DNA of 12,215 bases from Bacteroidota bacterium (GCA_023392185.1 JAEVZP010000130.1:1-12215), one strand, 5' to 3'. Positions 7,281 through 12,215 are shown, counted from the stretch's first letter. The notes: generated by a model from the sequence alone, not told the origin. Numbers and translations are program-made.

Positions 7281-8177
7281 TTATGCGGCCTTTGCTGGAA
7301 TTTTTTTCCGGAAAAACAGGGTCATCCACGTCCCGAGAACAAATGGAAACGTAAAAGGGCCGCCTACGGAACGGAACCAAGCCGTTTTAACGAAAAGGAG
7401 GTGCAGAAACACCGTTATGGCAACTCCCAGAAAAGTCCACAAAGCCGCCTGCCGGGTAGGACCTGCAAACACAATAGCGGTCAGGACCGCATTGAAACCA
7501 AAAATACCCATTTGTATTTCGGTGCCTTCCGCACCCGTCCAGAAAGCAACGCCGGCACCCATCAAAGAAGCCACCAACGCGTACCCGGCAGCCAGGGGAT
7601 TGCTGATGCCAACCCCGATAAAGAATAAAAGACCCGCCCAAAGGCTGTCCTGAAAAATAACCTCCCCAAAACCATTGGTAGCGGCGAAAAGATAGGGATA
7701 CGCCGGAGCGGTAAATACTTTTTGAACGAAATGAGCGGGCGGCAGCAAAGCTGTTTGCTGAATGAAAAATACCAGCGCCCAGGTAAGGAGAATAAACGGC
7801 AAGGTGTACGCCGGAAGCGCCCGCCGGAGAAAAAAGCCTTGCAACAGGGCGGCCGCAACGCTTCCAAGCAACAGGAGTGCCCACAGCAATATTGTGCTGG
7901 TAAACAAAAACACCAGTGCCACACCTACCAGCGCCGCGCTAAAACCATACAGTCCGGAGCTGATTTCTTTTTCCGGAAAACGGAGCGTCAGCGCCGTCAG
8001 GGCGCCAATCGAGGAAGCTACAAAAGCAGCAACGCCAAAAATCCAGTTACCAGTGCAAAGTCCAATCAAGAACAGGACGCCGGTCCACCGGTTTTCCTGC
8101 AACATGATTTGCCCCACGCCGGTGAGGGTTGCGTTCAGCAGCCGTTGGGGTGAAAAGGAGCGCTTCATATCGTTCAT
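7281..8177 (-). CDS. Urea transporter (UT family)
   Basis: This encodes 298 residues from the ATG at 8177; a second ATG three codons later (8168) is equally possible. A longer frame from 8228 would need TTG and adds a basic, non-matching tail. The protein is almost wholly hydrophobic and shows the internal two-fold repeat of urea channels. Half 1 has GVGQIMLQ (20-27), GLYGFSAALVG (75-85) and LPFILLTW (126-133). Half 2 has NGFGEVIFQ (168-176), GIFGFNAVLTA (224-234) and FPFVLGTW (277-284). By position Gln23 and Glu172 correspond to the urea-site Gln/Glu of the Desulfovibrio UT, and Thr132 and Thr283 to the paired selectivity threonines. It should allow passive urea passage across the inner membrane. 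No urease or nickel gene is in the window. The gene just downstream is mgtE. The last codons (FFRKK) contain a TTTCCGGAAA motif. Confidence 0.88.
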   Translation of the reverse strand: MNDMKRSFSPQRLLNATLTGVGQIMLQENRWTGVLFLIGLCTGNWIFGVAAFVASSIGALTALTLRFPEKEISSGLYGFSAALVGVALVFLFTSTILLWALLLLGSVAAALLQGFFLRRALPAYTLPFILLTWALVFFIQQTALLPPAHFVQKVFTAPAYPYLFAATNGFGEVIFQDSLWAGLLFFIGVGISNPLAAGYALVASLMGAGVAFWTGAEGTEIQMGIFGFNAVLTAIVFAGPTRQAALWTFLGVAITVFLHLLFVKTAWFRSVGGPFTFPFVLGTWMTLFFRKKIPAKAA

Positions 8178-8244
8178 TCTGCGAAGGCGGTGAAGGTAAC
8201 GCCGGGCTTCGGGGACGGCTACAGACAATGTCTTACCCAGGCCT

Positions 8245-8252
8245 TAGCTTTG
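8245..8252 (+). promoter_or_regulatory. -7 element for the small membrane-protein pair (TAGCTTTG)
   Basis: TAGCTTTG matches TAnnTTTG exactly, 59 nt before the ATG at 8312. It lies in the divergent interval between the urea transporter start (8177) and the small membrane-protein genes. No good -33 element is visible. Confidence 0.45.
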
Positions 8253-8311
8253 ACGCACGCTGTGAGCTGTCTTTCCCAGCCGCCGCCAATACCGGTGCCG
8301 TTTTCCTTTCC

Positions 8312-8527
8312 ATGAAGTCCAATGAACCCACTTTCCGTCAGGAGCTGCTTGATCTGATCCGTACGCAGGGGTTGCTTTTATTTCAGTGGTTTATGCCGGC
8401 TCCTGCCGATCCCCTTTGGCTGCGGATCCTGAAAACCATTCTGAAGTTGCCCGTGCTGGCTTTTGTGTTGCTGCTTTCGCCAGTCCTGCTGCTGATTGTG
8501 ACGATCATCTTTGTTGTTATTATTTGA
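8312..8527 (+). CDS. Small membrane protein, 71 residues, unrecognised
   Basis: From the ATG at 8312 the product is MKSNEPTFRQELLDLIRTQG at the N terminus, a short amphipathic stretch (LLLFQWFMPAPADPLWLRIL), a basic KTILK patch, and a strongly hydrophobic C terminus (about 46-71, VLAFVLLLSPVLLLIVTIIF onward). The C terminus can form one long helix or a tight hairpin broken at the central Ser-Pro. I do not recognise a family and assign no function. The frame is open further upstream (to 8129), but that part overlaps the divergent urea transporter gene and reads unlike a protein. Its stop TGA shares one base with the next start (TGATG, 8525-8529), a classic sign of translational coupling, which is the best support that it is real. 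Confidence 0.6.
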   Translation: MKSNEPTFRQELLDLIRTQGLLLFQWFMPAPADPLWLRILKTILKLPVLAFVLLLSPVLLLIVTIIFVVII

Positions 8528-8934
8528 TGTGGCGGTATTTTCCGGTTTGGTTTTGGTGGATGACCGGTTTGGTAGGTGTGCATCAGCTCCTTCAAAAAGG
8601 ATGGGGCGTTTCCCTCCCGGTTGTGGACGATTATCTGGATCCGTTGCTGGCCATGCCGGTCCTCCTGCAACTATTGCTGCTCGAAAGGCAGATTTTGTTC
8701 CGGAAAGGACCGGCATACCGGTTTCCGGGCGTATGGATTATCGGCTACACCGTGCTGATTGCGGTGCTCGCCGAAGGTATTTTCCCGCTTTTGCAACCCC
8801 GCTTCATTGCCGATCCGGTAGATGTCCTTTTGTATGGAATCGGGGCAGCGTGGTTTTATGACTATGCCAATACACCAGCGGAGAATCCTGCCCAGGACCG
8901 GTCCTGTTCGAAGCAAAACGCAGGAGGCTTGTAA
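8527..8934 (+). CDS. Small four-helix membrane protein (often named 'magnesium citrate secondary transporter')
   Basis: This encodes 135 residues starting at the ATG that overlaps the previous stop by one base. Four hydrophobic segments lie at about 7-23, 37-54, 68-87 and 97-111. Acidic residues sit at the helix starts: VVDDYLDPLLAMPVLL (Asp34, Asp35, Asp38), AEGIFPLL (Glu83) and ADPVDVLLYGIGAAWFY (Asp96, Asp99). The spacing of YLD-LL-MP and of DP-DV-LYG-GA--FY matches a short Bacteroidota family that automatic annotation often calls magnesium citrate secondary transporter. I know of no experimental support for that name and the protein is much smaller than true CitMHS transporters. The tail after residue 115 is polar with one Cys. 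A bidirectional terminator begins about 113 bases after the stop. Confidence 0.7.
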   Translation: MWRYFPVWFWWMTGLVGVHQLLQKGWGVSLPVVDDYLDPLLAMPVLLQLLLLERQILFRKGPAYRFPGVWIIGYTVLIAVLAEGIFPLLQPRFIADPVDVLLYGIGAAWFYDYANTPAENPAQDRSCSKQNAGGL

Positions 8935-9046
8935 GGTCAGTCGGGAATCAGAAGAGGAATTTTCCGGAAATTGTGGTTTTCGGGAAGTTATATTGCTGAC
9001 CTGACCGGCAGCTGCAGGCTTCGCCCTCCACCTGTCAGGTCTCAAA

Positions 9047-9086
9047 TAAAAAGGACGCTTTTCCGGAAAAAAGCGTCCTTTTTTAT
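9047..9086. terminator. Bidirectional terminator between convergent genes
   Basis: Arms AAAAAGGACGCTT (9048-9060) and AAGCGTCCTTTTT (9071-9083) pair perfectly, extended by TT/AA inside and one to two A-T pairs outside. The top of the hairpin contains a TTTCCGGAAA palindrome (9060-9069). It serves the plus-strand membrane-protein pair and the minus-strand ABC-F gene, whose stop is at 9103. Confidence 0.92.
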
Positions 9087-9102
9087 AAAATCAATTTTAA
9101 GA

Positions 9103-10731
9103 CTAAGCCAGCTGTCCGTAGGCTTCCTGACGCAGTGTTTTCACGCGTTCGTCGTTCATGTAGTCGTCAAAAGTGCTTTCGCGGTCAATTGCGCCGTTCG
9201 GCGTCAGTTCAATCACGCGGTCGGCGACGGTTTGGGCCAGCTCGTGGTCGCGCGTGGTGAATAGAATAGTGCCTTTAAAATCGCTCAGGCCGTTGTTCAG
9301 CGCCGTGATGCTTTCCAGGTCAAGGTGGTTGGTCGGTTCGTCGAGCAGGAGCACGTTGCCTTTGAGCATCATCATCCGGCTCATCATGCAGCGCATTTTT
9401 TCGCCGCCGCTGAGCACGTTGCAGGCTTTCAGCGTTTCTTCGCCGCTAAACAGCATCCGGCCCAGAAAGCCCCGGATAATGGTTTCGTCTTTTTCTTCTG
9501 AATATTCGCGCAGCCAGTCAATCAGGTTGTCGCTCTTGCCGTCAAAATACTCGGTGTTGTCGTTGGGCAGGTAGGTTGGCGTAATCGTTACACCCCACTT
9601 GAAAGTTCCCTCAAAATCGGTGTCTTCGCCCATCAGAATCTTGTAGAACGCCGTTGTAGCCAGGCCGTTTTCCGCCAGAATCGCCACTTTCTGTCCGCGC
9701 TTCAGGTCAAAATTGATGTTCTTAAAATACACCTCGCCGCCAACGGTTTTCGTCAGGTTTTTGACTTCCAGAATCTGGTCGCCGGCTTCGCGCACCTGGT
9801 TGTTGAACAGGATCGCCGGGTATTTGCGGCTCGAAGCGGTCATGTCTTCCAGCTTAATCTTGTCGAGGGCTTTCTTCCGGCTTGTCGCCTGCTTGGATTT
9901 CGAAGCGTTGGCCGAGAAGCGGGCAATAAATTCTTTCAGCTCAGCAATCTTGTCTTCGGCCTTTTTGTTGGCGTCGGTGCGTTGCTTCAGGAGCAGCTGG
10001 CTGGACTGATACCAGAACGAATAGTTACCCGCAAAGAGGGATACTTTTTTGAAATCAATATCGGCTACGTGCGTACAAACCGCATCGAGGAAGTGGCGGT
10101 CGTGGGAAACAACGAGAACGATTTTGTCGTAATCAGCGAGGAAGTTTTCCAGCCACGCGATGGTTTCGAGGTCGAGGTCGTTGGTCGGTTCGTCCAGCAG
10201 CAGAATGTCGGGATTTCCGAACAAGGCCTGCGCCAGGAGCACCCGTACTTTCTGGTTGCCGTCAATGTCTTTAACGAGTTTGTGGTGGACATCTTCCTTC
10301 ACGCCCAGCGACGACAAGAGCGAAGCCGCGTCGCTTTCGGCGGTGTAGCCGCCCATCTCGCCGTATTCGGCTTCCAGTTCGCCGGCGCGCATGTAATCGT
10401 CTTCGGTGGCGTCGGGGTCGGCGTAAATCGCGTCTTTTGTGGCGGCCAGTTCCATCAGTTTGGTGTTGCCGCGCATCACCGTGTCGAGGACGGTAAACTC
10501 GTCAAACTCGTAGTGGTTTTGCTTCAGTACGCTCATGCGCTGGCCTTTGGAGATTTCCACCCGGCCGGTTGTGGGTTCAATTTCGCCGGAAATAATCTTC
10601 AGAAACGTTGATTTTCCGGCCCCGTTGGCCCCGATAATGCCGTAGCAGTTGCCTTCCGTAAACTTGATGTTTACGTCTTCAAATAAAACCCGCTTGCCGT
10701 AGCGCAAGGAGAGATTTATAACATTAATCAT
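9103..10731 (-). CDS. ABC-F family translation factor (YbiT-like) with one degenerate ATP site
   Basis: This encodes 542 residues with two ABC domains, no membrane segment and the ABC-F linker, so it is a ribosome-associated ATPase and not a transporter. The linker reads ELKEFIARFSANASKSKQAT (about 264-283) and TASSRKYPAILF, close to E. coli YbiT. Domain 1 has Walker A GANGAGKST (34-42), a degenerate signature DIDGNQK (155-161), Walker B ILLLDEPTN (176-184) and switch SHDRHF (209-214). Domain 2 has a ruined Walker A (AENGLATTAF, 353-362, no Gly-Lys), an intact signature LSGGEK (440-445), Walker B VLLLDEPTN (460-468) and TTRDHE (492-497) where SHDREF is expected. ABC-F proteins bind the ribosomal E site and act on the P-site tRNA. 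A housekeeping role is likelier than antibiotic resistance. The stop is TAG; the start MINVINLSLRYG is firm. Confidence 0.93.
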   Translation of the reverse strand: MINVINLSLRYGKRVLFEDVNIKFTEGNCYGIIGANGAGKSTFLKIISGEIEPTTGRVEISKGQRMSVLKQNHYEFDEFTVLDTVMRGNTKLMELAATKDAIYADPDATEDDYMRAGELEAEYGEMGGYTAESDAASLLSSLGVKEDVHHKLVKDIDGNQKVRVLLAQALFGNPDILLLDEPTNDLDLETIAWLENFLADYDKIVLVVSHDRHFLDAVCTHVADIDFKKVSLFAGNYSFWYQSSQLLLKQRTDANKKAEDKIAELKEFIARFSANASKSKQATSRKKALDKIKLEDMTASSRKYPAILFNNQVREAGDQILEVKNLTKTVGGEVYFKNINFDLKRGQKVAILAENGLATTAFYKILMGEDTDFEGTFKWGVTITPTYLPNDNTEYFDGKSDNLIDWLREYSEEKDETIIRGFLGRMLFSGEETLKACNVLSGGEKMRCMMSRMMMLKGNVLLLDEPTNHLDLESITALNNGLSDFKGTILFTTRDHELAQTVADRVIELTPNGAIDRESTFDDYMNDERVKTLRQEAYGQLA

Positions 10732-10780
10732 AGTAAATGGAGAACGCTTTAAGGCCGTTTAAGTTGGCTTTAAAGCGGCG

Positions 10781-10788
10781 CGAAGGTA
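10781..10788 (-). promoter_or_regulatory. Candidate -7 element for the ABC-F gene (TACCTTCG)
   Basis: TACCTTCG on the minus strand, 49 nt before the start codon, differs from TAnnTTTG at one base and has the same TAyCTTCG form seen before sucC. A 10-bp palindrome GCTTTAAAGC (10767-10776) lies between it and the gene; its role is unknown. Confidence 0.4.
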
Positions 10789-10908
10789 CGGAATATAAAA
10801 GAGGAATCAGGAATGCGCCGGTGGGGTTTAAATGGAACGACGTAAGAACACGGTTGCACGGTATAGCTGGATGTGTTTATTAACTACCATCACTAAAATC
10901 CTGCAAAA

Positions 10909-11029
10909 GGAGATTGCGGGTCAAGCCCGCAATGACGGGTGCTGTGAGTGCAATTGGCAGGGTACAAGTGCGCCACATAACCGGGAGCGCTCACTTTCTG
11001 TCATGGCGGGCTTGACCCGCCATCTCCAT
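10909..11029. repeat. REP-like composite unit 1
   Basis: Hairpin A has arms ATTGCGGG (10913-10920) and CCCGCAAT (10926-10933), loop TCAAG, preceded by GGAG and followed by GACG. A variable linker ending AACCGGGAGCG leads to hairpin B with arms ATGGCGGG (11003-11010) and CCCGCCAT (11016-11023) around CTTGA, followed by CTCCAT. B is the reverse-orientation form of A. Confidence 0.9.
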
Positions 11030-11044
11030 AAAACATAAAACAGG

Positions 11045-11160
11045 GCTTGCAAGTCAGGCCTGCAATGACGCGTACTGAGGTACGGTTCTAGAGCACAAGT
11101 GCGCCGAGTAACCGGGAGCGGTTGTGTTCCGTCATGGCGGGCTTGACCCGCCATCTCCAT
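11045..11160. repeat. REP-like composite unit 2 (A hairpin decayed)
   Basis: Its start lies 133 bases after the matching point of unit 1. Hairpin A has mutated to CTTGCAAG (11046-11053) and CCTGCAAT (11059-11066). Hairpin B (11134-11141, 11147-11154) is intact. The linker shares ACAAGTGCGCC and TAACCGGGAGCG with unit 1, showing that whole units were duplicated. The spacer to unit 3 is ATAAAACGTAAAACAGGG. Confidence 0.88.
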
Positions 11161-11175
11161 AAAACGTAAAACAGG

Positions 11176-11297
11176 GATTGCGGGTCAAGCCCGCAATGAC
11201 GTGCGCTGTGGGTGCGCTCTATAGTACTAAGAAAAGTTCTTATTCTATTCTTACGCTCAGCGTACGTTTTCCGTCATGGCGGGCCCAGACCCGCCAT
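11176..11297. repeat. REP-like composite unit 3
   Basis: Hairpin A (11177-11184 and 11190-11197) is intact. Hairpin B (11276-11283 and 11290-11297) keeps both arms but its loop is CCCAGA instead of CTTGA. It is preceded by CGTACGTTTTCCGTC. It is followed by GCAACAGGG, resembling the AAAACAGGG spacer end of units 1 and 2, after which the GIY-YIG gene begins instead of a new A hairpin. On the minus strand hairpin B may help stop transcription of that gene. Confidence 0.9.
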
Positions 11298-11329
11298 CCC
11301 CGCAACAGGGAGAATGTAGTAAGACAGCT

Positions 11330-11680
11330 TCACGTCTCCTGTGATACGGTTTCGAAAGAATTGTTTCCAGAAAGGAACCACTCCCTTGCTAGATCCAGCA
11401 ATTCTGGATTGGCCTTTCGGATTAACTCCAGCTTCCAGGCTCTTTTCCAGTTCTTGAGCTGTTTTTCCCGGCGGATCGCGTCTCTAATGTCGGTATGCGG
11501 CTCTTGCCAAATTAATTCTGTGCAATGGTATTGAGCTGTGAAGCCGTCTTTGCTGATGCCACCTTTATGCTCAGCAACACGCCGTAGAATGTTATTGGTT
11601 ACACCTAAATAAAGAACGCTGCGCGACGGATTACTCATGATGTACACCCAGCCGCCCTTCCCTGCCTGATACCCATTCAT
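11330..11680 (-). CDS. GIY-YIG (URI-type) endonuclease family protein
   Basis: This encodes 116 residues from the ATG at 11680 (MNGYQAGKGGWVYIMSNPS). A longer frame to 11758 reaches through the probable promoter, and single-domain members of this family are usually about 80-120 residues, so the shorter form is preferred. GIY-YIG nuclease signs: VYI (12-14) and YLG (24-26) in place of GIY and YIG, the NNILRRVAEH helix with Arg33/Arg34 and His38, and the metal-binding Glu72 in RREKQLKNWKRAWKLELI, followed by NPELLDL. All catalytic positions appear intact. These small proteins (COG2827 type) cut or bind DNA, but natural substrates are mostly unknown. The gene is alone between REP-like units 3 and 4. 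The C-terminal tail (SGNNSFETVSQET) is polar and family-atypical. Confidence 0.88.
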   Translation of the reverse strand: MNGYQAGKGGWVYIMSNPSRSVLYLGVTNNILRRVAEHKGGISKDGFTAQYHCTELIWQEPHTDIRDAIRREKQLKNWKRAWKLELIRKANPELLDLAREWFLSGNNSFETVSQET

Positions 11681-11703
11681 AGTAAGAATCTGTTTGAACT
11701 CTT

Positions 11704-11711
11704 CAAAGTTA
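11704..11711 (-). promoter_or_regulatory. -7 element for the GIY-YIG gene (TAACTTTG)
   Basis: On the minus strand TAACTTTG is an exact TAnnTTTG match, 23 nt before the start at 11680. It supports the shorter start and suggests the gene carries its own promoter within the array. Confidence 0.45.
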
Positions 11712-11776
11712 AAAAGAATGGTCAGCGTTCGCCTGCCCTCAAAAGGTGAGCGAACCATCCTTACGACGCAGAAAAT

Positions 11777-11941
11777 GGAGATTGCGGGTCAAGCCCGCAA
11801 TGACGTGTGCTAGGAGGGTACTCTGAGGTACCAGGAACAGTCCAGATTCCTACTCAGATGACATGCACAGCATTACATATGTATACATTATGCGGGGCGT
11901 ACGTTATCCGTCATGGCGGGCTTGACCCGCCATGACGGATA
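11777..11941. repeat. REP-like composite unit 4
   Basis: Hairpin A (11781-11788 and 11794-11801) is intact after GGAG. The linker is longer and AT-richer, with a 10-bp palindrome ATGTATACAT (11879-11888). Hairpin B is the longest in the array: arms TATCCGTCATGGCGGG (11905-11920) and CCCGCCATGACGGATA (11926-11941) pair over 16 bp around CTTGA. Confidence 0.9.
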
Positions 11942-11943
11942 GT

Positions 11944-12083
11944 GGAGATTGCGGGTCAAGCCCGCAATGACGTGTGCTGAGAGTGCACGTAGAGATGCAA
12001 AGCGCGCGCTGTAGGTGATCCGGAGCGGACGTTATCCGATTCGTACGTTATCCGTCATGGCGGCCTTGAGCCGCCATCTCCAT
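11944..12083. repeat. REP-like composite unit 5 (paired change in hairpin B)
   Basis: Hairpin A (11948-11955 and 11961-11968) is intact. Hairpin B reads ATGGCGGC (12057-12064) and GCCGCCAT (12070-12077): the innermost pair has changed from G-C to C-G in both arms, keeping the stem. TACGTTATCCGTC precedes it as in unit 4. Confidence 0.9.
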
Positions 12084-12096
12084 TTTCCGGAAAAAA

Positions 12097-12137
12097 CCGT
12101 TATTGCGTTGCGGGACTGGCGCGCAACGCAATAACGG
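12097..12137 (-). terminator. Terminator of the minus-strand gene at the right edge
   Basis: Perfect 16-bp arms CCGTTATTGCGTTGCG (12097-12112) and CGCAACGCAATAACGG (12122-12137) flank a 9-nt loop. Read on the minus strand, the hairpin starts 17 bases after the stop at 12155 and is followed by TTTTTT. The T run merges into a TTTCCGGAAA palindrome. The outer stem resembles the REP hairpins (see findings). Confidence 0.9.
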
Positions 12138-12154
12138 ATAGCTAAAAACCGCGC

Positions 12155-12215
12155 TTACTGGATCTTCCACCTCAACCCCACATACGCATTCGCACCCATC
12201 GCCGGGCCCCAGATG
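12155..12215 (-). CDS. C-terminal fragment of an unidentified protein, possibly an outer-membrane beta-barrel
   Basis: A frame open to the right edge on the minus strand ends in TAA at 12155-12157 and gives IWGPAMGANAYVGLRWKIQ. The final stretch alternates polar/small and hydrophobic or aromatic residues (A-Y-V-G-L-R-W-K-I), as in the last strand of an outer-membrane barrel of the OmpW/PorP kind. The perfect terminator just downstream supports a real gene end. Nineteen residues are too few for a family call. Confidence 0.6.
   Translation of the reverse strand, partial: IWGPAMGANAYVGLRWKIQ

Noticed and set aside
6466..7653. 395-codon open frame antisense to mgtE and the urea transporter
   Set aside because: Spans the end of one real gene and most of another; product is basic and featureless.
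9982..10611. 209-codon open frame antisense to the ABC-F gene
   Set aside because: Reads as antisense of Walker and signature regions; no independent start signal.
10832..11038. Short plus-strand frame reading EIAGQARNDG and MAGLTRHL
   Set aside because: These peptides are translations of the REP hairpins; other frames in the array give RVKPAMT and AGQARHDG for the same reason. Not genes.
11718..11758. Inverted repeat ATGGT...ACCAT with inner GTTCGC...GCGAAC upstream of the GIY-YIG gene, possible operator
   Set aside because: The two pairings overlap and exclude each other, and both are short; not enough to call a site.
11308..11778. Target-site duplication or terminal inverted repeats of the GIY-YIG segment
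   Set aside because: Only a shared GTAAG-like word near both ends and no convincing direct repeat; cannot define ends as for a transposon.
10911..12083. CRISPR array
   Set aside because: Repeats are palindromic, alternate in orientation, have spacers of very different lengths with homologous linkers, and no cas gene is present.

Overview
The window looks like a chromosomal segment of a Bacteroidota bacterium, probably near Saprospiria/Chitinophagia and of roughly 50% GC. Three things point there. One secreted protein ends in a type IX secretion (T9SS) sorting domain. Starts lack clear Shine-Dalgarno sites, and several have TAnnTTTG-like -7 elements upstream. The protein set is also typical: PdhA ending in DYPYIMD, a YbiT-like ABC-F and DUF-type lipoproteins. 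The lineage below phylum level is inference.

Layout. Positions 1-161 (+) hold the 3' end of pdhA (pyruvate dehydrogenase E1 alpha). A membrane-anchored TPR protein (244-945) follows, then a terminator, a lipoprotein with a beta-propeller-like C terminus (1018-2004), and sucC (2120-3337), closed by a perfect 17-bp terminator stem. A gene-free stretch (3338-3693) separates sucC from a convergent minus-strand gene (3694-5640) for a PNGase F-like glycoamidase with a T9SS tail. Next on the minus strand are mgtE (5839-7167, Mg2+ channel) and a urea transporter (7281-8177), possibly co-transcribed. A short plus-strand pair of overlapping small membrane-protein genes follows (8312-8934). It shares a bidirectional terminator with a minus-strand ABC-F translation factor gene (9103-10731).

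The right-hand end (10900-12100) is accessory DNA: five composite units, each holding two oppositely oriented REP-like hairpins. A lone GIY-YIG endonuclease gene (11330-11680, minus) sits where the short spacer between units 3 and 4 should be. A perfect terminator and the last 19 codons of a minus-strand gene, possibly for an outer-membrane barrel, close the window.

Three signals stand out. (1) The REP array with paired base changes and an embedded GIY-YIG gene suggests a REP system served by a non-RAYT nuclease. (2) The palindrome TTCCGGAA occurs at least 13 times in 12.2 kb, nine times as TTTCCGGAAA, mostly outside genes and often in or beside terminators. This resembles HIP1 or DNA-uptake sequences. 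(3) The ABC-F protein has lost its motifs in one composite ATP site only, so it is predicted to be an asymmetric ATPase. Central metabolism (PDH, succinyl-CoA synthetase) and transport (Mg2+, urea) genes are otherwise ordinary.
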